This document shows, one piece after another, positions 15,517 to 22,984 of a stretch of DNA of 25,719 nt. Position 1 is the stretch's first letter, and every line of letters starts with the position of its first letter. The notes under the pieces were generated by a model, which made no database searches, was not told the DNA's origin, and worked only from the letters and a program-made list of their open reading frames with translations. The position numbers were made by a program, and so were the translations under genes. The stretch covers positions 1-25,719 of the forward strand of contig DATMSA010000043.1 in assembly GCA_035565675.1 (NCBI GenBank), read 5' to 3'. This stretch comes from Capillimicrobium sp035565675. Lineage in GTDB: Bacteria > Actinomycetota > Thermoleophilia > Solirubrobacterales > Solirubrobacteraceae.

Positions 15517-16338
15517 ATGGGCGGACTGATGGAGGGGCGCGTGGCGCTCATCACCGGCGGCGCGACCGGCATCGGCGCCGCCTCGGCGCGCCGGCTGGCG
15601 GCCGAGGGCGCGGCGGTGCTCGTCACCGACCTCCCGTCGCAGGGCGAGCTCGCCGACGGCGTCGTCGCCGACATCGCGGCGGCCGGCGGGCGCGCGGCGT
15701 TCGCGCCGCTCGACGTCCGCGACGGCGCGCAGGTCGACGCGGCCTTCGCGCTGGCGACCGAGCGGTTCGGGCTGCCCGACGCGGTCGTGACCGCCGCCGG
15801 CGTCGACTCCCACCCCGAGCACGGGTTCAGCGGCAACGTCCTCTACGACCTGCCGGCCGAGGCGCTGCGGTTCGTGCTCGACGTGAACCTCACCGGCACG
15901 TACCTCGTCCTGCGCGGCGCGGCGCGGCGGCTGGTGGCCGCCGGCCGCCCGGGCACGCTCGTCACGCTGGCGTCCGCGGCGGCCAAGAAGCCCAAGGGCG
16001 GCGCGTACGCGGTCTCCAAGGCGGCGGTGTGGATGCTGACGCGGGTGCTCGCCGACGAGCTCGGCCCGAGCGGCATCCGCGTCAACAGCATCGGGCCGGG
16101 CTACATCGACACGCCGATGCTGGCCCGCCGCTCCTCGCTGACCACGGCCGACGGCGGCCCCGCGGACCCGCAGGCGTGGTACGAGCGGCGCGCGTCGAGC
16201 GTGCCGCTGCGCCGGCTCGGAACCCCCGACGAGGTGGCCTCGATCGTGCTGTTCCTGAGCTCCGACGAGAGCGCCTACGTGACCGGCTCGATCCTGCACC
16301 CCGACGGCGGCCTGGTGTCCAACGAGGGCGGCGGATGA
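15517..16338 (+). CDS. Short-chain dehydrogenase/reductase, copy 2
   Basis: A 273-residue classical SDR with cofactor motif TGGATGIGAAS, Tyr164 and Lys168 in AYAVSKAAV, and end motif TGSILHPDGGLVS. The ATG at 15517 is preferred because AGAGGAG (15499-15505) lies 11 bp upstream; an ATG at 15496 would overlap this site, and ATG 15529 is also possible. It shares long identical stretches with copy 1 but differs in the substrate loop after the Lys (YIDTPMLARRSS in place of YTDTKLLRERAL), so the pair may act on two stereoisomers or two successive intermediates. It is the last gene of operon A; a new promoter follows. Confidence 0.87.
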   Translation: MGGLMEGRVALITGGATGIGAASARRLAAEGAAVLVTDLPSQGELADGVVADIAAAGGRAAFAPLDVRDGAQVDAAFALATERFGLPDAVVTAAGVDSHPEHGFSGNVLYDLPAEALRFVLDVNLTGTYLVLRGAARRLVAAGRPGTLVTLASAAAKKPKGGAYAVSKAAVWMLTRVLADELGPSGIRVNSIGPGYIDTPMLARRSSLTTADGGPADPQAWYERRASSVPLRRLGTPDEVASIVLFLSSDESAYVTGSILHPDGGLVSNEGGG

Positions 16339-16345
16339 GCGATGC

Positions 16346-16375
16346 TTGACGCCCGCACGGAGGCATATATATGAT
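16346..16375 (+). promoter_or_regulatory. Promoter of operon B (dikinase, ALDH and E1 genes)
   Basis: TTGACG (16346-16351) and TATGAT (16370-16375) are separated by 18 bp; TATATG at 16368 with 16-bp spacing is an alternative -10. The -10 lies inside operator site 2. The leader would be about 30 bases and holds the strong ribosome site AGGAGGAGAG (16405-16414). The promoter starts eight bases after the stop of the second SDR gene. Confidence 0.6.
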
Positions 16376-16384
16376 CCTGTATAC
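16367..16384. promoter_or_regulatory. Predicted GntR operator, site 2
   Basis: ATATATGATCCTGTATAC matches site 1 at 16 of 18 positions, with a 14-base identical core. Half-sites ATATA and TATAC are arranged as an inverted repeat with an 8-bp centre. It covers the -10 region of operon B. Confidence 0.7.
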
Positions 16385-16414
16385 GCTCGGTCGCCGTTCA
16401 GTCCAGGAGGAGAG

Positions 16415-18157
16415 ATGACGACGGTCCTACCGGTCGACGACTACGTCGCGACGCACTGGTACCCCGGCTTCGGTCCCGCCGACAGCGACACCCCGTGGCT
16501 GTTCGAGCGCCTCGGCGTGTTCGCGCCGCAGGACGCCGAGCGGCTGTGGGCCCTGGACTTCCACGGCATCGGCCTCGTGCCGCTCTCGTGGCTGGTGATC
16601 GAGGAGGGCGCGATCTGCGGCAGCCAGCTCGCGGCGGAGTCGATCCCGCTGCCGACGGGCAAGGGCCTCGTCGCGCGCATCTGGCGGACGAACATCTACA
16701 CGTCCGAGGTGCCCGTGGGCTCGGCCTGGGAGCAGGAGCTGCGCGGCCGCCGGGCGGCGCAGACGCTGCCGCGCCTGGTCGAGCGCGCCCCGCAGGCGTG
16801 GGCCGAGGCGGTCGAGGAGCTGGAGGCCTTCTACGACCGGCTGCGCCGGCCGCCCGGCGACGACGCCGACCTCGCGGACCTGAACGCGTACTTCGACGAG
16901 GCCGCCACGCTCGTGCGCCGCGCCTGGCAGATCCACTTCGAGGCGATGTACGTCCTGCTCGCCAACCATCTCGGCTTCCTCGGGCTGTGCCGGGAGCTCG
17001 GCATCGACCCCGACGACGTCGCGCGCTTCTTCCAGGGCGAGGAGTCGCGCATCGTCGACACCGACCGCGAGCTGTGGCGTCTCACCGGGCGCGTGCGCGA
17101 GCTGGGGCTGGAGGAGCTGTTCGCGTCCACCCCGGCCGACGAGCTGGCAGCGGCGCTGGCCGCGCGCGACGACGAGCCCGCGCGCCGCTTCCGCGACGAG
17201 CTGCGCGCGTTCCTCGACGTCTACGGCTGGCGCACCGAGGGCATCTACGACGTCGCGCTGGTGCCCTGGATCGAGGACCCGACCTCGCCGCTGGGCACGA
17301 TCAAGACGCACCTGCTGGCCGAGGAGGCGCACGACTTCGAGGCCGCGCGCGCCGCCGCGCTGGCCGAGCGCGACGCGGCGATCGCCGCCGCGCGCGAGCG
17401 CCTGACCGTCGAGGAGCAGCAGGCCTTCGACGCCGGTCTGGCCGCGTGCCGCCACGCGAACTTCACGTGGTGGAACGAGGAGCACAACTTCTACATCGAC
17501 CTGCGCTGCCACATCCCCCTGCGGCAGGCGGCGCTCGCGATCGGGCGCCGGTTCACGGCCGACCCGACCGACGCCTTCTACCTGTTCCCGGCCGAGATGC
17601 GCGCGCTGCTGCGCGGCGAGCGCTCCTGGGACGACGTGGCCGCGCTCGTGCCCGAGCGCCGCGCGTACCGCGAGGCGTGCGTGGCCGACCGCACCGAGGC
17701 GCCGCGGATCCTCGGGACGATCCCCGAGGACGTCGACGACCCGGTCCTCAAGGAGATCTTCGGCATCTCGCCCGACTACCTGGCCGCGATCGCGGGCCGG
17801 GCCGCGGGCGGCGGCGAGGAGCTGCGCGGGATGGCCGCGTCGGCCGGCGTGGCGCGCGGGCCCGCGCGCGTGCTCCTGACCGCCGAGGAGCTGCACACGA
17901 TCCGGCCGGGCGAGATCCTGGTGTGCGAGGCGACCTCCCCGAACTGGACGCCGGCGTTCGCGAAGATCGCCGCCTGCGTCTGCGACGCGGGCGGATCGCT
18001 GACCCATGCGGCGATCGTCTCGCGCGAGTACCGCCTCCCGTGCGTGACCGGCACCGGCGCCGCGACCGCGGCGATCGCGACCGGCGACCTGCTGGAGGTG
18101 GACGGCGCCGCCGGCCGGGTGACGATCCTCGAGCGCGCCGCGCTCGCGACCGGATGA
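16415..18157 (+). CDS. PEP-synthase-like phosphohistidine subunit (phenylphosphate synthase PpsA / CreH-I-like)
   Basis: The 580-residue protein has a large N-terminal domain (about 1-470) of the type found in PpsA-like proteins, then a PEP-utilising mobile domain (about 490-575). The mobile domain reads CDAGGSLTHAAIVSREY; His531 is the phosphate-carrying residue of the family (compare GGxxxHAAI in PEP synthase). By analogy with phenylphosphate synthase, the ATP-grasp partner puts the beta-phosphate of ATP on this His, and the subunit passes it to the hydroxyl of the substrate. The ATG at 16415 follows AGGAGGAGAG. It overlaps the ATP-grasp gene by ATGA. A third CBS-type subunit (PpsC) is absent. 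The phosphoryl acceptor (a phenol or alcohol) is inferred, not shown. Confidence 0.78.
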   Translation: MTTVLPVDDYVATHWYPGFGPADSDTPWLFERLGVFAPQDAERLWALDFHGIGLVPLSWLVIEEGAICGSQLAAESIPLPTGKGLVARIWRTNIYTSEVPVGSAWEQELRGRRAAQTLPRLVERAPQAWAEAVEELEAFYDRLRRPPGDDADLADLNAYFDEAATLVRRAWQIHFEAMYVLLANHLGFLGLCRELGIDPDDVARFFQGEESRIVDTDRELWRLTGRVRELGLEELFASTPADELAAALAARDDEPARRFRDELRAFLDVYGWRTEGIYDVALVPWIEDPTSPLGTIKTHLLAEEAHDFEAARAAALAERDAAIAAARERLTVEEQQAFDAGLAACRHANFTWWNEEHNFYIDLRCHIPLRQAALAIGRRFTADPTDAFYLFPAEMRALLRGERSWDDVAALVPERRAYREACVADRTEAPRILGTIPEDVDDPVLKEIFGISPDYLAAIAGRAAGGGEELRGMAASAGVARGPARVLLTAEELHTIRPGEILVCEATSPNWTPAFAKIAACVCDAGGSLTHAAIVSREYRLPCVTGTGAATAAIATGDLLEVDGAAGRVTILERAALATG

Positions 18158-19236
18158 GCGCGGCGCTCCACAGCGACGCGCCCGCCGTGCTCGCGCTGGA
18201 CGAGATCGACGCCGCGCGCGCGGACGCGTGCGGGCCGAAGATCGCCAACCTGGCGCAGCTCGCCCGCGACGGCATCCACGTCCCCGACGGGTTCGCGGTC
18301 ACCACCGACGCCTATCGCGACCACCTCGAGCGCACCGGGCTCGGCGCCGCCATCGACGCCGATCTGGCGGCGCTGCCCGCCACCCCGGCGCCCGGCGCGG
18401 CGCACGCCGTCGCCGAGCGGATCGCCGCCCGGTTCGCCGGCGAGCCGCTCTCCCCCGCCCTGGCCGGCGCGATCGGCGCGGCCTACGAGGCGCTCGGCGC
18501 GCGCCTGGGCCGGCCGGCGCCGCTCGTGGCCGTGCGCAGCTCCGCCACCGGCGAGGACGGCGCGCAGGCGTCGTTCGCCGGCCAGCACGAGACCGTGCTC
18601 GGCGTCGCGGGCGCCGACGCGGTGATCGACGCCGTGCGCTGCTGCTGGGCCAGCCTGTTCGGCGCCCGCGCCGTCGACTACCGCCGCCGCCTGGGCCTGC
18701 ATCACGACGACCTGCCGATGGCCGTCGGCGTCGTCGAGCTCGTGCCGGCCCGCGCGGCCGGGGTGGCGTTCTCGATCCACCCGGTCACCGGCCGCGCCGA
18801 TCGCGTGGTCGTGGAGGCGACGTTCGGCTGGGGCGAGGCGCTCGTCCAGGGCCACGTGACGCCCGACCACGTCGAGGTCGGCAAGACCGACGGGCGCGTG
18901 CTCGCCTACGAGGTGGCCGACAAGCGCGTCGTCTCGCGCCTGGAGCCCGGTCGCGGCGTGGTCGAGGCCGAGATGCCGCCCGAGCGCCGGCGCGCCCGCG
19001 TGCTCGACGACGTCGAGGCGGCGGCCATCGCGGCCGCCGTCGCGCGCATCGAGGCGGCGTGCGGCCACCCCGTCGACGTCGAGTGGGTCCTGGCCGAGGG
19101 CCGCGCGCCCGGCGGCCCGGTCTCGATCGTCCAGGTGCGCCCCGAGACCGTGCACGCCCCGCAGGCGGCCGCGCAGACGCCGACGTTCGACCTGGCCGCG
19201 CTGGCCATGAAGCACGCCTTCGGCAGGCGGCCGTGA
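18154..19236 (+). CDS. PEP/pyruvate-binding ATP-grasp subunit (phenylphosphate synthase PpsB-like)
   Basis: The 360-residue protein equals the N-terminal third of PEP synthase. It has GPKIANLAQLARDGIHVPDG near the start, the PPDK_N signature VAVRSSATGEDGAQASFAGQ, the glycine-rich TFGWGEALVQGHV and the end motif VSIVQVRPET that carries ATP/metal ligands. It should bind ATP, transfer its beta-gamma phosphates and phosphorylate His531 of the preceding protein in trans, releasing AMP and phosphate. It has no His domain or PEP-binding barrel of its own, so it is not a complete PEP synthase and depends on its neighbour. ATGA and GTGA overlaps bind it to both neighbours. Confidence 0.82.
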   Translation: MSAALHSDAPAVLALDEIDAARADACGPKIANLAQLARDGIHVPDGFAVTTDAYRDHLERTGLGAAIDADLAALPATPAPGAAHAVAERIAARFAGEPLSPALAGAIGAAYEALGARLGRPAPLVAVRSSATGEDGAQASFAGQHETVLGVAGADAVIDAVRCCWASLFGARAVDYRRRLGLHHDDLPMAVGVVELVPARAAGVAFSIHPVTGRADRVVVEATFGWGEALVQGHVTPDHVEVGKTDGRVLAYEVADKRVVSRLEPGRGVVEAEMPPERRRARVLDDVEAAAIAAAVARIEAACGHPVDVEWVLAEGRAPGGPVSIVQVRPETVHAPQAAAQTPTFDLAALAMKHAFGRRP

Positions 19237-20663
19237 CCACACCCGGCACGTACGTGGACGGCGCCTGGGGCGGCGCCGGCCGCCCCCTGGCGGTGCGCAA
19301 CCCCGCCGACGTCGACGAGCTCGTCGCGGAGATCGACGCCGGCGACGCCGCCACGGTGGCGGCGGCCTGCGCGGCGGCCGCGCAGGCGGCGCCCGGCTGG
19401 GGCGCCACGCCCGGGGCGGACCGCGCGCGGCTGCTCGACGCGTTCGCGCGCGAGCTCGAGGCCTGCGGCGACGCCATCGCCCGCGACCTCGTGCGCGAGG
19501 AGGGCAAGACGCTGGCCGAGGCCGGCGGCGAGGTGCGCCGCGCGGCCCAGTCGCTGCGCTACTACGCCCAGGAGGCGCTGGCGCCGCTGGGCGACGTGCT
19601 GCCGCCCGCGCGGCCGGGGGCGGTCACGATGACGCGCCGGCGCCCCGTCGGGCCGGTGGCGCTCATCACCCCGTTCAACTTCCCGCTGCTCGTGCCGGCC
19701 TGGAAGCTCGCGCCGGCGCTCGCCTACGGCAACACGGTCGTCTGGAAGCCGTCCGAGCTGACGCCGCTGACCGCGCTCCACGTCGTGCGCGCGGCCGAGC
19801 GCGCCGGCCTGCCGCCCGGCGTGCTGAACCTCGTGACCGGCGGCGCCGAGGTGGGCGCCGCGCTCGTCGCCGCCCCCGAGATCGCGGCGCTCTCGTTCAC
19901 CGGCTCGACCGCGGTCGGCCGCGCGATCGAGCGCGCGGTCGCCGGACGCGGCGTGCGCCTGCAGCTCGAGATGGGCGGCGCCAACGCGGCCGTGGTCCTC
20001 GCCGACGCGCCGCTGCCCGAGACCGCGGCCGCGCTCCTGGAGGGCGCGATGGGCGGGACCGGCCAGCGCTGCACCGCGATCCGCCGCGCGGTCGTCGAGC
20101 GCCCGGCGCTGGCGCCCCTGGCCGAGGCGCTGCGCGACGGCCTCGCCGGCTGGCGCCTGGGCAGCGGCCTCGATCCCGGCGTCGCGATGGGCCCGCTCGT
20201 CAGCGCCCCCGCCGCCGACCGCGTGCTCGCCGCCGTCGACGAGGCGCGGCGGCACGGCGCGAGCGTCGTCGCAGGCGGGTCGCGCCCGGCGGAGAACGGC
20301 CTCGCCCGCGGGCACTTCGTCGAGCCGACCGTGCTCGCCGGCGCGACGGCCGGCGACGAGGAGGTCTTCGGGCCGCTGCTGACGCTGATCCCCGTCGACG
20401 ACCTCGACGAGGCGATCGCGGTGGCCAACGCGACCCGCTACGGGCTGAACGCCGCCGTGTTCACCGCCGACCTGGCCCGCGCGCTGCGCTTCGCCGACGC
20501 GGCCGAGGCCGGGATGGTCCACGTCAACGCGACGGGCGGCGTCGCCGTGCACGTGCCGTTCGGCGGGATCAAGGACTCCGGGCTCGGCCCGTTCGAGCAG
20601 GGCCGCGCCGCCGCCGAGCTCTTCACCAGGCCTCGCGTGATCCACCTCCACCCCACCCCATGA
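19233..20663 (+). CDS. NAD(P)-dependent aldehyde dehydrogenase
   Basis: A 476-residue soluble ALDH, normal length. PFNFPLLVPAWKLAPALAYGN and WKPSELTP form the cofactor-binding region; FTGSTAVG is the Rossmann glycine motif. General base Glu246 sits in LEMGGAN and nucleophile Cys280 in GQRCTA, the usual 34 residues apart. The TGQRCTA form is common in alpha-ketoglutarate-semialdehyde and related semialdehyde dehydrogenases, so a semialdehyde or aryl/alkyl aldehyde is possible. The GTG start overlaps the stop of the ATP-grasp gene (GTGA). In the pathway it would oxidise the aldehyde made by the SDRs or released by the E1 complex; the substrate is not deducible. Confidence 0.88.
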   Translation: MTTPGTYVDGAWGGAGRPLAVRNPADVDELVAEIDAGDAATVAAACAAAAQAAPGWGATPGADRARLLDAFARELEACGDAIARDLVREEGKTLAEAGGEVRRAAQSLRYYAQEALAPLGDVLPPARPGAVTMTRRRPVGPVALITPFNFPLLVPAWKLAPALAYGNTVVWKPSELTPLTALHVVRAAERAGLPPGVLNLVTGGAEVGAALVAAPEIAALSFTGSTAVGRAIERAVAGRGVRLQLEMGGANAAVVLADAPLPETAAALLEGAMGGTGQRCTAIRRAVVERPALAPLAEALRDGLAGWRLGSGLDPGVAMGPLVSAPAADRVLAAVDEARRHGASVVAGGSRPAENGLARGHFVEPTVLAGATAGDEEVFGPLLTLIPVDDLDEAIAVANATRYGLNAAVFTADLARALRFADAAEAGMVHVNATGGVAVHVPFGGIKDSGLGPFEQGRAAAELFTRPRVIHLHPTP

Positions 20664-20685
20664 CGACGAACCCGAGGAGCCGGAC

Positions 20686-21750
20686 ATGACCAGTGACGGG
20701 GCGGCCGTCGCCGCCACGAGTCCCCCAGGCCAGGCGGGCACCCGCCTGCGCATGAACCAGGCGATCGCCGCGGCGATCGCCGACGAGATGCGCGCCGACC
20801 CCTCCGTCGTGTGTTTCGGCGAGGACGTCGCGCAGGCGGGCGGCGTGTTCAAGACGAGCACCGGGCTGCTGGACGAGTTCGGCCCGCTGCGGGTCCGCGA
20901 CACGCCGATCTCCGAGATGGCGATCGTCGGCGCCGCCGTGGGCGCGGCGGCCGCGGGCCTGCGCCCGGTCGTCGAGGTCATGTTCGCCGAGTTCTACGGC
21001 GTCGCGTTCGACCCGATCGTGACCCAGGCCGCGAAGCTGCACTATCTCAGCGCCGGCCAGCTCACCGTGCCGATGGTCAGCCGCGGCTCCGTCGGGGCCG
21101 GCCGCGGCTTCGGCGCCACGCACTCGCAGACGTGCGAGACCTGGTTCCTGGCCACGCCGGGCCTGAAGGTCGCCGTCGCCTCCGGCGCGCGCAGCGCCTA
21201 CGGGCTGCTGCGCGGCGCGATCCGCGACGAGAGCCCGGTCGTCTTCCTCGAGCCCAAGGCGCTGTACGGGGAGCGCGAGCACGTGACGACCGGCGACGCG
21301 GCCATCACGCCGCTGGGCGTGGCGGCCACGCTGCGGCCCGGCGCCGACGTCACGCTCGTCGCGCTCGGCCAGATGGTCGGCGTGGCGCTCGACGCCGCCG
21401 AGCGGCTCGCGCCGGCGATCGACGCGGAGGTCATCGACCTGCAGACGCTGCTGCCGTGGGACCGCGACGCGGTCGTCGAGTCGGTCGCGCGCACGGGCCG
21501 GCTGGTCGTCGTCGAGGAGAACCCGCACACCGGCGGCTGGGGCACCGAGGTGGCCGCGCACGTCGCGGCGACGCTGTTCGGCCGCCTGCGCGCCCCGGTG
21601 CACCGGGTCACCAACCCCGACGCCCCCGTGCCGTTCGCGCGGCCGCTGGAGATGCGCTTCCTGCCGTCGGCCGAGTACGTCGCCGAGCAGGTCACCGACC
21701 TGCTCGAGGCCGGCACGCTGCCCGACCCGTGGTGGAAGGAGGTCGCATGA
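20686..21750 (+). CDS. 2-oxoacid/acetoin dehydrogenase E1 component, beta subunit
   Basis: The 354-residue protein carries the E1-beta features FGEDVAQAGGVFKTSTGL, RVRDTPISEMAIVGAA (with the Glu that activates TPP), EVMFAEF and a C-terminal transketolase domain ending VEENPHTGGWGTEVAAHVAA. With E1-alpha it forms the alpha2beta2 thiamine-diphosphate enzyme that decarboxylates a 2-oxoacid, or cleaves acetoin in the AcoAB branch, and loads the lipoyl group of E2. GAGGAG (20674-20679) stands six bases before ATG 20686. It precedes E1-alpha, the reverse of the common alpha-beta order, and overlaps it by ATGA. Confidence 0.9.
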   Translation: MTSDGAAVAATSPPGQAGTRLRMNQAIAAAIADEMRADPSVVCFGEDVAQAGGVFKTSTGLLDEFGPLRVRDTPISEMAIVGAAVGAAAAGLRPVVEVMFAEFYGVAFDPIVTQAAKLHYLSAGQLTVPMVSRGSVGAGRGFGATHSQTCETWFLATPGLKVAVASGARSAYGLLRGAIRDESPVVFLEPKALYGEREHVTTGDAAITPLGVAATLRPGADVTLVALGQMVGVALDAAERLAPAIDAEVIDLQTLLPWDRDAVVESVARTGRLVVVEENPHTGGWGTEVAAHVAATLFGRLRAPVHRVTNPDAPVPFARPLEMRFLPSAEYVAEQVTDLLEAGTLPDPWWKEVA

Positions 21751-22748
21751 GCGTCGCGGAGACCCCCGTCGCCCGCCGCGAGGCGTTGCGCGACGATCGC
21801 CTGGCCCGCTACGAGCGGATGATCGAGATCCGCCAGGTCGAGATCGCGATCCGCGAGCTGCACGCCGCCGGGCGCGCCTGGGGCACGACGCACTGCGCCG
21901 ACGGACAGGAGGCCGTCGCGGTCGGCATCGCGGCCGCCGCCCGGCGCAGCGACGTCATCGCCGCGGGCCACCGCACGCACGGGCTCGGGCTCGCGCTGGG
22001 CGTCACGCCCGAGGCGCTGCTCGCCGAGATCCTCGGCCGCGTCGACGGCGCGGTGGGCGGCATCGGCGGCTCGATCCACCTCACCGACATGAGCGTCGGG
22101 CTCTACCACACGTTCACGATCATCGGGACGCAGATCCCGCAGGCGGCCGGCATCGCGCTCGCCAACCAGGTCCTCGGCCGCGACGACGTCGCCATCGCGC
22201 TGTTCGGCGACGGCGCCGCAAACATCGGCGCCTTCCACGAGGGGCTGAACCTGGCCGCGGTGTGGCGCCTGCCGGTGGTGTTCGTGTGCGAGAACAACCA
22301 GTACGCCGAGTACACCCGGTTCGACGCGATGACCCCGATCGCCGACGTGGCCCGCCGTGGCGACGCCTACGGCATCCCGTGGGAGATCGTCGACGGCCAG
22401 GACGCCGACGCGACGACCGACGCGATGGAGCGGGCGCTCGCGTCCGCCCGCGACGGCGGCGGACCGGTTCTGCTGGAGATGAAGACCTACCGGTTCGTGG
22501 GCCACTCGCGCTCGGACCGCGCGACCTATCGTCCGCCCGGCGAGGCGGACACGTGGCCCGACCCGATCGACGTGCTCGGCCGGCGGCTGCGCGACGAGGG
22601 GCTGCTCGACGACGAGGCCGCCGCGGCCGTCGAGGCGCGGGTGCGCGACCGGATCGCCGCGGCGCTGGCGTTCGCCGAGGCGTCGCCCGAGCCGGAGCCG
22701 GCGGCGATCCTCGCCAACGTCCACGCGGGAGGCCTGGCATGCGCGTGA
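21747..22748 (+). CDS. 2-oxoacid/acetoin dehydrogenase E1 component, alpha subunit
   Basis: The 333-residue TPP-binding subunit has the ThDP-Mg motif beginning GDGAANIGAFHEGLN at residue 154 and closing CENNQYAEYT about 30 residues later. GHRTHGLGLALG and GGIGGSIHLTD match the family. RFVGHSRSDRATYR is the regulatory-loop region seen in pyruvate and acetoin E1-alpha. Where acetoin enzymes usually read GANGIVG, this protein has YHTFTIIGTQIPQAAG, so substrate may differ from acetoin. The start overlaps E1-beta and its end overlaps the lipoyl gene by 10 bp. The specific 2-oxo substrate cannot be named. Confidence 0.9.
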   Translation: MSVAETPVARREALRDDRLARYERMIEIRQVEIAIRELHAAGRAWGTTHCADGQEAVAVGIAAAARRSDVIAAGHRTHGLGLALGVTPEALLAEILGRVDGAVGGIGGSIHLTDMSVGLYHTFTIIGTQIPQAAGIALANQVLGRDDVAIALFGDGAANIGAFHEGLNLAAVWRLPVVFVCENNQYAEYTRFDAMTPIADVARRGDAYGIPWEIVDGQDADATTDAMERALASARDGGGPVLLEMKTYRFVGHSRSDRATYRPPGEADTWPDPIDVLGRRLRDEGLLDDEAAAAVEARVRDRIAAALAFAEASPEPEPAAILANVHAGGLACA

Positions 22749-22981
22749 CCGTGGAGCTGCCGCGGCTGGGCGAGACGGTCGAGGAGGTCGTGGTGCTCGA
22801 CTGGCTGGTCGCCGAGGGCGAGGCGGTGCAGCGCGACCAGCCGCTCGTCGAGGTCGAGACCGACAAGCTGCAGACCGACGTCCCCTCGCCGGTCGAGGGG
22901 ACGGTGGCGCGGATCGTCGCCGCCGTCGGCGACGAGCTGGGCACCGGCGCCCCGCTGTGCGAGATCGAGGTCGACGGCTGA
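22739..22981 (+). CDS. Free-standing lipoyl (biotinyl/lipoyl attachment) domain protein
   Basis: The 80-residue protein is one lipoyl domain and nothing else: VELPRLGETVEEVVVLDWLV, then VEVETDKLQTDVPSP with Lys43 in the hairpin turn as the lipoylation site, then the symmetric half VEGTVARIVAAVGDELGTG. In normal E2 proteins this domain is followed by a peripheral-subunit-binding domain and the acyltransferase core; here the frame stops at once. The core is encoded on the opposite strand, 3 bp away. The domain would act as a mobile swinging carrier between E1, the E2 core and an E3 from elsewhere. The ATG at 22739 overlaps the E1-alpha gene by 10 bp. A biotin carrier is less likely because TDK replaces the MKM of biotin domains. 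Confidence 0.88.
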   Translation: MRVTVELPRLGETVEEVVVLDWLVAEGEAVQRDQPLVEVETDKLQTDVPSPVEGTVARIVAAVGDELGTGAPLCEIEVDG

Positions 22982-22984
22982 CCG

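Noticed and set aside
18154..19236. Complete PEP synthase or pyruvate phosphate dikinase
   Set aside because: The C-terminal PEP/pyruvate barrel is absent from both this protein and its partner; only the ATP-grasp and phosphohistidine parts are present.
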